Shown piece by piece: positions 17,551 through 26,525 of a stretch of 64,000 bases of DNA. The first letter of the stretch is position 1; every line of letters begins with the position of its first letter. Below the pieces are notes generated by a model. That model was not told the DNA's origin. It saw nothing but the letters and a program-made list of their open reading frames with translations, and ran no database searches. The DNA is taken from positions 310,001 through 374,000 of the forward strand of contig NZ_AUSW01000035.1 in the NCBI RefSeq assembly GCF_000471625.1. Reading direction: 5' to 3'. Both the position numbers and the translations under genes were made by a program. The stretch comes from Psychrobacter aquaticus CMS 56 (GTDB lineage: Bacteria; Pseudomonadota; Gammaproteobacteria; Pseudomonadales; Moraxellaceae).

Positions 17551-20115
17551 ATGGCTAATACAAATAATAAAAACACTCCGAATAAGCGTAAAAGCTATCT
17601 TAACAATAACAACAATATTCAGGTTAGGGGCGCGCGTGTTCATAACCTAAAGAACATTGATGTTGATTTACCGCGCAATGCGTTAGTGGTCTTCACAGGT
17701 ATATCAGGTTCAGGCAAATCCTCATTGGCATTTGGGACGTTGTTTGCCGAATCTCAACGCCGCTATCTTGATTCCGTGTCTCCTTATGCAAGACGCCTGA
17801 TCGATCAAGTCGATGAGCCAGACGTCGATGCAATAGAAGGGTTGCCACCAGCTGTCGCTCTGCAACAGCAGCGTGGTACACCCTCGGTACGCTCATCCGT
17901 GGGCAGTGTGACTACCATCTCCAATGGTTTACGTATGCTGTACTCACGAGCAGGCGCATATCCAGCAGGACAAGAAATGCTGTATGCTGATGCGTTTTCG
18001 CCCAATACGCCAGATGGCGCTTGTCCGAGGTGTTCGGGCATTGGCCGCGTGTTTGAGGTGACAGAAGAGCTACTGGTTCCAGATAACACCAAGACCATTC
18101 GTGAACGGGCGATCGCCGCATGGCCGCCTGCGTGGCAAGGTCAAAATCTTAGCCGTATATTAACCACGCTAGGACATAATATTGATGAGCCTTGGCACAC
18201 ACTACCAAAAAAAAACCGTGACTGGATCTTGTTCACTGATGAAACACCCACGGTGCCGGTCTATCCTGAATACAATATTGAGCAAACGCGCGAGGCGATT
18301 GAGACAGGCGAAAAGCCGAACTACATGGGCACTTTTACCAGTGCCAAGAATTTCATTTTGCATTCTTTTGCCACTACCCAAAGCCCGCGTACCAAAAAAC
18401 GCGTCTCGCAGTTTATGCAAATATCTGAGTGTCCAGAGTGTCATGGCAAGAAGCTAAAAAAAGAATCGCTGTCCGTTAAATTTGCAGGATTGGATATTGG
18501 CGAGCTGTCACAGCTGACCCTCACGGAGCTGGCACTCAAACTTGAGAAGACCGCTCATACAAAGCTAGCCGATGACATACCAAACCGTGAAAAAGCCATC
18601 GTTGCCCAGCGTATTGCCAGTGATATTCTCTCCCGTGTGGACGCGATGACTAGGCTCGGACTTGGCTACTTATCGCTAGAACGCACAACACCAACGTTGT
18701 CGCCAGGTGAGCTACAGCGTCTGCGACTAGCGACGCAAATTCGCTCGCAACTTTTTGGCGTGGTTTATGTGCTTGATGAGCCATCGGCAGGTTTACATCC
18801 TGCCGACACTCAAGCATTACTAGGTGCCTTGGATGAGTTAATCACGGCTGGTAACTCCGTGTTTGTGGTTGAGCATGACGTTAGCGTAATTAGGCACGCA
18901 GATTGGGTGGTTGATGTCGGGCCAAAGGCTGGCACACATGGCGGACAGATTGTCTATAGCGGGCCTATCGAGGGGCTGCGTGAGATTGCGCAGTCGCATA
19001 CTGGTCAATACCTCTTTGCCGATACGACTAACGATCAGTCAAAATCTAGCATAAGACAGCCAAGCGCATGGCTCAAGCTTGCAAATATTGAACGCAATAA
19101 TATAAAAGGTCTAGACGTGGCGTTTCCGCTTGGGGTGATGACCAGTGTCACTGGCGTCTCAGGCTCAGGAAAATCGAGTCTTGTCAGCCAAGCATTGGTA
19201 GAGCTTATCAATGAGGCATTGGGTCAAAAAATGGTCGCGGAGTCACCTGTAGGTGAGGCGGATCTGCTTGAACAAGAGCTTGAATCCGTAACGAGCGGTG
19301 AAATCATTGCTGGTATGGAATACGTACGCCGCCTTATTAATATCAATCAAAAAGCAATCGGACGGACGCCGCGATCCAATCTGGCAACGTATACAGGATT
19401 ATTTGATGAGGTGCGTAAACGGTTTGCGGCAACCAAACAAGCAAAAGCTCATGGTTTTGATGCGGGTCGCTTTTCATTCAATACGCCAAAGGGACGTTGC
19501 CCAAATTGCGAAGGCTTGGGGTTTGTCAGTGTCGAGCTGTTGTTTTTGCCGAGCGTCTATGCGCCTTGTCAGGTTTGTCATGGTCAGCGCTATGATGAGG
19601 AAACCTTGGCCATTACTTATCGAGACAAAAATATTGCCGAAGTGCTGGATTTGACGGTCGAAGCAGCTCATGCGTTCTTTATTGATGAAGCGCCTATTTT
19701 ACGCGCCTTAGAGGCTTTGCTACAAGTGGGGCTTGGTTATTTACGCCTAGGTCAGCCAGCTACCGAGCTGTCAGGCGGTGAAGCTCAGCGTATCAAGCTG
19801 GCAACTGAGCTGCAACGGATACAACGCGGCGACACGCTATACATATTGGATGAACCAACCACGGGTCTACATCCTGCCGATGTAACCATGCTCATGGCAC
19901 AATTAAATGGTCTGGTCGATGCTGGCAACACCGTCATTATGGTTGAGCACGATATGCAAGTGGCCAGTAACAGCGATTGGATTATCGATATTGGGCCAGG
20001 AGCAGGGGATGCGGGCGGCTTGATTGTCGCACAAGGCACGCCCGATATTGTCGCCCAATCAAAAGAGAGTCGTACCGCACCATTTTTATTGGCGTCACGA
20101 CCGTTTTCAGATTAG
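17551..20115 (+). CDS. UvrA-like excinuclease ATPase (short UvrA2-type)
   Basis: Twin-ABC ATPase of the UvrA family, 854 aa, roughly 90 aa shorter than housekeeping UvrA. Walker A motifs are GISGSGKSSLAF (about residue 50) and GVSGSGKSSLVS (about 535). Cys pairs CPRCSGIG, CPECHGKK, CPNCEGLG and CQVC are the zinc modules. Signatures LSPGELQRL and LSGGEAQRI each precede LDEP. The short length and divergent core resemble UvrA2/DrrC-type proteins linked to drug or DNA-damage tolerance. No uvrB or uvrC is nearby. AAGGA precedes the start. Confidence 0.88.
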   Translation: MANTNNKNTPNKRKSYLNNNNNIQVRGARVHNLKNIDVDLPRNALVVFTGISGSGKSSLAFGTLFAESQRRYLDSVSPYARRLIDQVDEPDVDAIEGLPPAVALQQQRGTPSVRSSVGSVTTISNGLRMLYSRAGAYPAGQEMLYADAFSPNTPDGACPRCSGIGRVFEVTEELLVPDNTKTIRERAIAAWPPAWQGQNLSRILTTLGHNIDEPWHTLPKKNRDWILFTDETPTVPVYPEYNIEQTREAIETGEKPNYMGTFTSAKNFILHSFATTQSPRTKKRVSQFMQISECPECHGKKLKKESLSVKFAGLDIGELSQLTLTELALKLEKTAHTKLADDIPNREKAIVAQRIASDILSRVDAMTRLGLGYLSLERTTPTLSPGELQRLRLATQIRSQLFGVVYVLDEPSAGLHPADTQALLGALDELITAGNSVFVVEHDVSVIRHADWVVDVGPKAGTHGGQIVYSGPIEGLREIAQSHTGQYLFADTTNDQSKSSIRQPSAWLKLANIERNNIKGLDVAFPLGVMTSVTGVSGSGKSSLVSQALVELINEALGQKMVAESPVGEADLLEQELESVTSGEIIAGMEYVRRLININQKAIGRTPRSNLATYTGLFDEVRKRFAATKQAKAHGFDAGRFSFNTPKGRCPNCEGLGFVSVELLFLPSVYAPCQVCHGQRYDEETLAITYRDKNIAEVLDLTVEAAHAFFIDEAPILRALEALLQVGLGYLRLGQPATELSGGEAQRIKLATELQRIQRGDTLYILDEPTTGLHPADVTMLMAQLNGLVDAGNTVIMVEHDMQVASNSDWIIDIGPGAGDAGGLIVAQGTPDIVAQSKESRTAPFLLASRPFSD

Positions 20116-20148
20116 GACACAACCAAAGCCTTATGTAGCACGAGGCTG

Positions 20149-20889
20149 TTATTCCCAGTAGTCGTCAGGGCTCTTAGGTAATTCAACCAAAGTACGACGT
20201 AATGCCTCTGACCACTGATGACGAATGGTATTAAAGTACGCATCATGCTCATCGATACGGCGGCCTTTGGGCAGGGTTAGACTATCATTGTTATAAAGCA
20301 CAAAATCTATCGGCATGCCTACTGATAAGTTTGAGTGAATCGTTGAGTCAAAGGATAGCATTAACGCCCGCGCTGCGTGTTTCACATCCGTGTCATAGCT
20401 GACAGAACGATCCAAAATAGGCTTGCCGTATTTGCTCTCACCTAATTGAAAGAACGGTGTATCTTCAGTGGCTTTGATACAGTTGCCTTCAGGATAGATT
20501 CTATATAGCTCAGGTGGCTGGCCTTTAATTTGACCGCCGAGCATAAATGAGCTAGTAAATGCGCCATCGACACTAGCATTAGCGACTTTTTTTGCATGGT
20601 TCATTTTTTCGCGCATACATTCACCAACCATCTGCGCGGCATCAAATAACGTCGTGACAGTATTGAGATTACTCTCAAGGCGCTGATCAATGTCGTTTTG
20701 TAGTTTGTTGAATACCGCTTGCGATGTCGCTAAGCTACCAGCTGTCTGTAGCACCATAAACCGCTCGCCTTCAATGCCATATTGATACAGTTTCCTGAAT
20801 GTCGATATATGGTCAACGCCCGCATTGGTACGGGTGTCGCTAGCAAAGACCATACCGTCTTTTAGGCGAATAGCAGCACAATAAGTCAT
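20149..20889 (-). CDS. Anbu proteasome-type peptidase
   Basis: Ntn-hydrolase of the T1 peptidase group, 246 aa, recognised as Anbu (ancestral beta-subunit). After Met removal Thr1 is the nucleophile (MTYCAAIRL). Asp17 (ASDTRTN) and a Lys near 32-33 (FRKLY) complete the site. Last gene of a minus-strand trio with a transglutaminase-like protein and an ATP-grasp/alpha-E protein, the association known for Anbu in many proteobacteria. It starts 41 bp after the transglutaminase stop with AAAGGG upstream. Family members form open ring or helical oligomers. The substrate is unknown. Confidence 0.9.
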   Translation of the reverse strand: MTYCAAIRLKDGMVFASDTRTNAGVDHISTFRKLYQYGIEGERFMVLQTAGSLATSQAVFNKLQNDIDQRLESNLNTVTTLFDAAQMVGECMREKMNHAKKVANASVDGAFTSSFMLGGQIKGQPPELYRIYPEGNCIKATEDTPFFQLGESKYGKPILDRSVSYDTDVKHAARALMLSFDSTIHSNLSVGMPIDFVLYNNDSLTLPKGRRIDEHDAYFNTIRHQWSEALRRTLVELPKSPDDYWE

Positions 20890-20930
20890 AAAAACCCTTT
20901 AATGCATAAACGTAATAAAATTAGTGAATG

Positions 20931-21716
20931 TTATGATAGTCTTGTGACCAGTACTTGACTGTAAAGATTTTCGTAACCGCCGCCCATTCTGACACCGCGC
21001 ACAGGAGCGGTATCTAAGTAGTCTCGACCAACAGCGACGTAGACATGCGAGTTTGGTTGAAACAGCTGATTTGAGATATCAAAAGTATACCAGTAACCAT
21101 CCAACCATACCTCTGCCCATGCATGACTCGCCATGTGATTTTCGGTGTCGTCATACAGATAGCCCGATACATAACGGGCTGGGATTTGTTGATCTCGTAA
21201 GAGACTCAAAAACACATGCGTATGGTCTTGACACACGCCTGCGCTTGTCGCAAAAGATTCTGCAGCAGTCGTACCGACATGAGTCACATTTTTTATAAAA
21301 GGCATTTTCATGATGAGAGCATTGGCCAATGCTTTTAGGCTGTCATGGGTCGGGGTTTTTAGATAAGGCGCAGCAAATTCGCGCATCTCTTCTGAACACT
21401 TGGTCAGAGGTGTTTGTACTGTAAACAATAGGTAGGGGACATGAGGCGTATCCTCTACACGGGTGGTCTCCGTATCGATCTCGACGATACCTGACGCTTG
21501 CATTTGTAGATTGTTATGAGCCTCGTTACGACTGAGAGTGAGCCAGTCATTGCCAAAACCGTCTTTTTGATTGGTGGCCACTTTGGGGAGCATCACCTCC
21601 CATTTATGAATGATTTGGTGCGGCATCTGCATGGGCGTCATGCGTATGTACTGGACGCTACGTTGTGCAAGCTCGCCATAATAATAGTTGGTTTGATGGC
21701 TGATTTGAAGTTTCAT
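20931..21716 (-). CDS. Transglutaminase-like cysteine peptidase of Anbu operon
   Basis: 261 aa with a beta-rich N-terminal domain typical of bacterial transglutaminase-like proteins (QISHQTNYYYGELAQRSVQ) and a papain-like core. The triad is visible: Cys in AGVCQDHTH, His in SHAWAEVWL and Asp in FDISN. Such proteins may be amidases or peptide-bond-forming enzymes. It sits between the ATP-grasp/alpha-E gene (62 bp gap) and the Anbu gene, supporting a shared pathway of peptide tagging or turnover. AGGAAG ribosome site. Confidence 0.9.
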   Translation of the reverse strand: MKLQISHQTNYYYGELAQRSVQYIRMTPMQMPHQIIHKWEVMLPKVATNQKDGFGNDWLTLSRNEAHNNLQMQASGIVEIDTETTRVEDTPHVPYLLFTVQTPLTKCSEEMREFAAPYLKTPTHDSLKALANALIMKMPFIKNVTHVGTTAAESFATSAGVCQDHTHVFLSLLRDQQIPARYVSGYLYDDTENHMASHAWAEVWLDGYWYTFDISNQLFQPNSHVYVAVGRDYLDTAPVRGVRMGGGYENLYSQVLVTRLS

Positions 21717-21778
21717 AATATCTTCCTATTTTTCTGTTTATTTCATATGTCTCATTAACACCTATTATTGGTTTGCGG

Positions 21779-24136
21779 CTAGACACCTTGACGCAATATG
21801 ATATTGAACTCTTTACTAATCAGCTCAAAATCACTGAATTTCTTCGATCTGATCATCTGATTGGCCAGACGCGTCAGCTCACGCCAGCGCGTGTTCTCCG
21901 GTAACTCATTGATCCAGTACTTAAATTCAAGACTGATTTCTATTGAGTCTTCTTCTAACAAAACCGCACGCTCTAGCTGCTCAAAATGACGACCTAATTG
22001 CCAAAATCCAGTCACCGTCGGGTGTTCTTGTTTCATAGCAGCATTACAAGCATGTAGCTGCAAGGTCGCTGCCCGATACGTGCCTGCGCTTGAGAGCCGC
22101 TTGATCAAGTTATATAACTCGGCGGTATCTTTACCAATGACGCCTTTGGCCTCCTGCACATTGTCATCAATCGACTGCACGATGTTTGGGATGATATTTT
22201 TTTCTAAATCAGACAGCATTTGCGCTTTCATGGTTCTAAGCGACTCATCTTCATCTACATCAAAACCTAAATGGCTGATTAAGTGCTTCACTTGTGATTT
22301 TTTGAGATCATCTTTGATGAGTTTTTTCATAACATCGTCATAGTAATACAGGCGCTCGCTATATCGACCTAGCCATATTAAATGACTGGCGGTGGAGAGT
22401 AGCAGTATCATTGGCGCATCATCTAGCGTTTCATAGCCAGCTTCTAGCGGTTGTACACGATTATAATAGTTGGTATGAGCTGAACTATTGGAGTCTAATG
22501 AGGCAGGCGTGCATCTGTCGGCTTGACCATTGGTTTTTTTGGTAGAGGACGGTAAATGGCTGTCATCGACGACCCACGTGTCTTTAATACCACCGCCTTG
22601 AGAGGAGTTGACGACTAGCGAGCCTTCAACCATTGCTACTCGCGTTAAGCCACCTGGCACAATGTCCACTGAGCCATCGCCATGACTGAGAACAAAGGGA
22701 CGCAAATCAATGTGCCTTGGCGCGATACCGTCACTTACGGCAGTGGGGTTAGTGGATAAAGAGATGGTCGGCTGGGCAATAAAACCAGCTGGATTTTCAA
22801 GCAGGCGCAGGCGATACTCTTCGATCTCTTTTTTGGTCGACGTTGGGCCAATAAGCATCCCATAGCCGCCTGAGCCTTGAGTTTCTTTTACCACCAGTTT
22901 GTCTAAATTATCGAGTACGTATTTTAGCTCATCAGGCTTACGGCACTGATAGGTTTCGATATTGGGTAAAATAGGCTCTTCATTTAAATAGAACTTAATC
23001 ATATCTGGCACGAAAGGATATAGACTCTTATCATCAGCGACACCAGTACCGGGTGCATTAACGATAACCACATTGCCAGCACGGTAGGCACTCATGAGTC
23101 CTGACACGCCCAATATAGAATCAGACTGAAAGGCCAGCGGGTCAATATATGGGTCATCAATACGGCGATAGATCACATCGACTTGTACCTTACCACGAAT
23201 GCCTTGCATGTAGACTTTGCTGTCTTCAACAACCAAATCATAACCATGTACCAGTGGCACATTCATTTCATGCGCTAAAAAGGCATGTTCATAATAGGCG
23301 CTATTAAAACGTCCTGGGGTTAAGATGACGACTTGTGGATCATATTTGGACGTTGAGCTGGCAAGACAGGCTTTGAGACGGTTGGGATAATCACTGATGC
23401 CCATAATAGGGGTGTCAGCGAATATATCCGACAATAGCGTCTCTGATATATTACGGCTTTCAAGCATGTACGAGACGCCTGACGGAGTACGTAAATTGTC
23501 CTCTAAAACACAAAACTTGCCCGTCTCGTCTCGAATCAAGTCAATACCGCTGATGTGCGAGTAGATTGGCTTGTCCAGCTCAATGCCCATCATCCAAGGC
23601 TCGTAGCAGCCACTGGCATAGACGTAACTGGCAGGCACGATATCGGCCTTCATGATGGCTTGGTCATGATAGATGTCATGCAAAAAAGCGTTGAGCGCGG
23701 TGATACGTTGTTTACAACCAGCTTCTATCTGTTTCCATTCGCTTGCGGCGATAATACGTGGAATGATATCAAATGGAATCATACGCTCGATATTCTGAGC
23801 ATCACTATAAACCGTAAAGGTAACCCCTTTGCGGTAAAAAATGTTTTCTGCTTGTTCATTTAAATAGTTAAGGGCGTCCATGTTGATATTGTCAAGCCAG
23901 TTACCAACTACTTGTGCAACTGGCCGATACTGGCCTTTACCCGTCTGCAGCTCATCGAAACTTTTTGCCTTTTTTTCAGACTTTGGCAAAGGTTCTTTGG
24001 CAGTTGTCACTGTAAGATTGTCGCTATCAGCATTGTGTGATTTTATGGATTGACTTTGGCTCTGACTCTGGTTTTTAGTGTTTCCTTCGTCTTTGTTTTG
24101 AGTCTGAGATTGACTTTGAGATGACTTCTGATTCAT
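21779..24136 (-). CDS. Circularly permuted ATP-grasp protein fused to alpha-E domain
   Basis: 785 aa, first gene of the Anbu operon. Residues 1-60 are a Ser/Gln-rich low-complexity tail. Residues about 75-480 form a circularly permuted ATP-grasp domain (CVLEDNLRTPSGVSYML, VILTPGRFNSAYYEHAFLA, KETQGSGGYGMLIGP), a fold that makes peptide-like amide bonds. After a linker, residues about 570-785 match the helical alpha-E domain (LLLSTASHLIWLGRYSERLYYYDD). These two are separate genes in many relatives, so this is a fusion. Start ATG 24136 is chosen over 24169 because of AGG upstream. Role: predicted peptide ligase of unknown product. Confidence 0.9.
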   Translation of the reverse strand: MNQKSSQSQSQTQNKDEGNTKNQSQSQSQSIKSHNADSDNLTVTTAKEPLPKSEKKAKSFDELQTGKGQYRPVAQVVGNWLDNINMDALNYLNEQAENIFYRKGVTFTVYSDAQNIERMIPFDIIPRIIAASEWKQIEAGCKQRITALNAFLHDIYHDQAIMKADIVPASYVYASGCYEPWMMGIELDKPIYSHISGIDLIRDETGKFCVLEDNLRTPSGVSYMLESRNISETLLSDIFADTPIMGISDYPNRLKACLASSTSKYDPQVVILTPGRFNSAYYEHAFLAHEMNVPLVHGYDLVVEDSKVYMQGIRGKVQVDVIYRRIDDPYIDPLAFQSDSILGVSGLMSAYRAGNVVIVNAPGTGVADDKSLYPFVPDMIKFYLNEEPILPNIETYQCRKPDELKYVLDNLDKLVVKETQGSGGYGMLIGPTSTKKEIEEYRLRLLENPAGFIAQPTISLSTNPTAVSDGIAPRHIDLRPFVLSHGDGSVDIVPGGLTRVAMVEGSLVVNSSQGGGIKDTWVVDDSHLPSSTKKTNGQADRCTPASLDSNSSAHTNYYNRVQPLEAGYETLDDAPMILLLSTASHLIWLGRYSERLYYYDDVMKKLIKDDLKKSQVKHLISHLGFDVDEDESLRTMKAQMLSDLEKNIIPNIVQSIDDNVQEAKGVIGKDTAELYNLIKRLSSAGTYRAATLQLHACNAAMKQEHPTVTGFWQLGRHFEQLERAVLLEEDSIEISLEFKYWINELPENTRWRELTRLANQMIRSKKFSDFELISKEFNIILRQGV

Positions 24137-24359
24137 AAATACCTCACATATCCTTGTTAAAGTTATCATTTATGACAAACACACTGTCTATGCTCAGTCG
24201 GCTAGCACTTGTATTACAATCAACAGGTAGTCTATATCTTGTAATAACTATACAACGTATGCTAAACAATATACAACAAGAGTTAAGTAATGGTTATTGA
24301 GCAATCTTAACTTAAATGCAATAAATTGAATTGATGTGAGTGATAGGAGAAGAGCAGAC

Positions 24360-24998
24360 ATGAAATTCGCGGAGAGATTTTTAGCGCTGGTCAGTGTGGG
24401 ATTAGCAGCCAGCATAGGTATGACTGCCTGTAGCAGCGAGCCACAGCAAGCAGTTTTGCCAGCGGGTAGTACAGTCGTTGCGCTCGGGGACTCTTTGACT
24501 TATGGTTATGGTACAAACTTAGAAACAGCTTATCCTATGGTACTGGCTGAACTGAGTACATGGAAAGTCATCAATGCAGGGGTCAATGGTGACACATCCG
24601 CAGATGTGCTCGCTCGAGTGAATGAGATTGTAAAACAAGCGCCTGAATTGGTGCTGCTTGGCGTTGGAGGTAATGATGTGTTGCAACGTCTGCCGCCTGA
24701 TAAGACGCGCGCCAACATTATTGCCACTATTGATACGTTAAAGTCTGCGAATATCGACGTTGTCCTCATTGCAGAGCCATACTTTAGTACCAGTGCCTTG
24801 TTCGGTAAAGCAAGTGACAATCCATTGTACGAAGATATTGCTAGTGCTCAAGATGTGCCTTTATACTCTGGCGGTTGGTCAGCGGTACTATCAGATGACA
24901 CTCTAAAATCCGATCGAATTCATGCCAATCAGGCAGGCTACCGGCATTTTGCTGAAGGCCTGTATGAGTATTTACAAGATGAAGGCATGGCACAATAA
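24360..24998 (+). CDS. tesA: GDSL-type esterase/thioesterase lipoprotein, TesA-like
   Basis: SGNH hydrolase, 212 aa. Block I is GDSLTYGYG (Ser), then block II Gly in NAGVNGDTS, block III Asn in GGNDVL and block V Asp/His in DRIHANQAGY. A hydrophobic leader ends in a lipobox-like TAC (MTACSSE), implying a lipid-anchored periplasmic esterase. E. coli TesA is also periplasmic but soluble. ATG at 24360 is supported by GGAGAAGAG; the frame is open to 24336. Last core gene before the retron island. Confidence 0.9.
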   Translation: MKFAERFLALVSVGLAASIGMTACSSEPQQAVLPAGSTVVALGDSLTYGYGTNLETAYPMVLAELSTWKVINAGVNGDTSADVLARVNEIVKQAPELVLLGVGGNDVLQRLPPDKTRANIIATIDTLKSANIDVVLIAEPYFSTSALFGKASDNPLYEDIASAQDVPLYSGGWSAVLSDDTLKSDRIHANQAGYRHFAEGLYEYLQDEGMAQ

Positions 24999-25011
24999 AG
25001 TTTTAGTAAAG

Positions 25012-25049
25012 ATATGGGCAGGTAAAACAGCATTTTATCTGCCCGATAT
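25012..25049. terminator. Bidirectional hairpin between tesA and RT gene
   Basis: Near-perfect inverted repeat (ATATGGGCAGGTAAAA / TTTTATCTGCCCGATAT) between converging genes. There is no long T run, but the stem is about 16 bp. It probably terminates both tesA and the retron operon, and may mark the left edge of the island. Confidence 0.65.
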
Positions 25050-25064
25050 TACCCGCCCATAAAA

Positions 25065-26522
25065 TTATTCATTCAGCAAAGATGTGCTTTCAGCGCTACT
25101 CTTAGTCTCTACTACTTTGGCTTGCTCGCGCAGCGTATCAATTTTTGCTAAGTAGTTTTGACCCAGTTCCTGCTCTGCTGAGGCGATCCAAGAGGCATAT
25201 CCTGATAAAGTTTCAAGCGTTTCATCCTCACGTAAAGGCTGCCCTGAGGCTAGGTTATGAAGCGCTGCACGTAGCATACGTTTTATGTGACGCGGTACTC
25301 TTGGTACGCCTTCGCCATTGATCACCATGCCCGTCACATTGTGCTGATTGCCAGTACGAATGACACGCGTCTTATCATTGTTTAAAGTAAATCCTTCCTC
25401 ACGCAAAATCTTCTGTACGGAACCCAGTAGCTGTCCAATCAACTGGTTGTGATCAGCAGGCTGGACATTAGCCTGAACATTAGCCTGAACATTATTTTCA
25501 GCGCTCGTAGAACTGACAGGTAAGCTAAACGTTAAATCATCGGCGTAGCGGCTATAGCGCAGACCAACTTTATCTGCCAGTCCTGTTAGGCGACGATCAA
25601 GGTTCAAACACACAATATTTGTCAATGCCGGACTGGTAGGCGCGCCTTGCGGTAACGCTCTGTCACTAAGGGCGACATAATAAGTTGTGCCATTTTGCTG
25701 AACGACCTGCCTTGGTGATTCCGTACATAATAAAGCCAGTAAAATGGCTATTTTCTCAGGGTAGCCTGCGTGACGAAACACGCCTTTGACGCGTCGCCAA
25801 TGTACACTAGGGAAGAAATCTTTTACATCAAGCTTGATTAATAGGGCACTATTGCTGTGCACGGCTGCGTTGGTAACAATGGATTTACCGCGGACAAAAC
25901 CGTGAGCTGCGCCGTGCGTCATTAAGTTATTTAAGATGTTTTCTAGAATCCAGCGCTGAACAAATTTTAGACGAGGAATAGGCGACCATATATGCCGAGG
26001 TGTGCCGTTACGTTTGTTAATCGTAAAATGCGTGTAGGGAATATTGGTAGCCACGTCTCTTTGATAGCAAAGCCCTTTTAGCTGCGGTACAGTCAGATTG
26101 ACGGCTTCTGCCAATTGAGTATGTTTGCTTATAAGTGGCAGTTTGTTTTCAATGAGTCGATTGCTAGCGTCTTTGACATCCCATTTGTCCATGCTGGTAT
26201 CATCTGACCAATAGATATGGCGACCCAGATAAACGATGTGCTGCGCTTTGTAAGCTTGCCATGCCTGTTTTTTGAGACTTTTTTCTTCAGCGGCTTCTTT
26301 TTTGAGGGACTTTTTATAACGTTCGCGCTCTTTTGCCGTCATATTATCAATGGGCTTACGCTCGACTATAAAGCCGTGTTGCAGCATTTGCTGCTGGATA
26401 TATTGATAGCGTCCGCCAGCTTCCTCAATATCTTGCCAAAGTTGTTGCCATTGGCGCTCAGCAGGCGTCATCGTCTGCGCGGGGCTGATATAGTCGGTTT
26501 GCTGACTGTTTACTGTGCTCAT
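25065..26522 (-). CDS. Retron-type reverse transcriptase
   Basis: RNA-directed DNA polymerase, 485 aa, last gene of the four-gene operon (3-bp gap after the SWIM gene). Retron hallmarks are all visible: NAAVH (218-222, the NAxxH box), catalytic LDVKDFFPS (231-239), LPQGAPTSP (290-298), YADD (326-329) and VTG (396-398). About 150 residues precede the fingers, with a Lys/Glu-rich probable coiled coil at 62-92; most retron RTs are nearer 320 aa. A 12-nt in-frame repeat encodes NVQANVQANVQ after the YADD region. It should make msDNA from the RNA at 40088-40334, which is on the other strand and 13.6 kb away. Confidence 0.95.
   Translation of the reverse strand: MSTVNSQQTDYISPAQTMTPAERQWQQLWQDIEEAGGRYQYIQQQMLQHGFIVERKPIDNMTAKERERYKKSLKKEAAEEKSLKKQAWQAYKAQHIVYLGRHIYWSDDTSMDKWDVKDASNRLIENKLPLISKHTQLAEAVNLTVPQLKGLCYQRDVATNIPYTHFTINKRNGTPRHIWSPIPRLKFVQRWILENILNNLMTHGAAHGFVRGKSIVTNAAVHSNSALLIKLDVKDFFPSVHWRRVKGVFRHAGYPEKIAILLALLCTESPRQVVQQNGTTYYVALSDRALPQGAPTSPALTNIVCLNLDRRLTGLADKVGLRYSRYADDLTFSLPVSSTSAENNVQANVQANVQPADHNQLIGQLLGSVQKILREEGFTLNNDKTRVIRTGNQHNVTGMVINGEGVPRVPRHIKRMLRAALHNLASGQPLREDETLETLSGYASWIASAEQELGQNYLAKIDTLREQAKVVETKSSAESTSLLNE
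25461..25496. repeat. 12-nt tandem repeat inside RT gene
   Basis: Nearly three direct copies of a 12-base unit (ACATTAGCCTGA phase) give a repeated QANV tetrapeptide in the RT just after the catalytic palm. The unit is a multiple of three, so copy-number change would lengthen or shorten a surface loop without breaking the frame. Confidence 0.8.
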
Positions 26523-26525
26523 AAA

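Noticed and set aside
25461-25496. Short direct repeats as a CRISPR-like array
   Set aside because: The unit is 12 bases without spacers and encodes a peptide repeat inside the RT.
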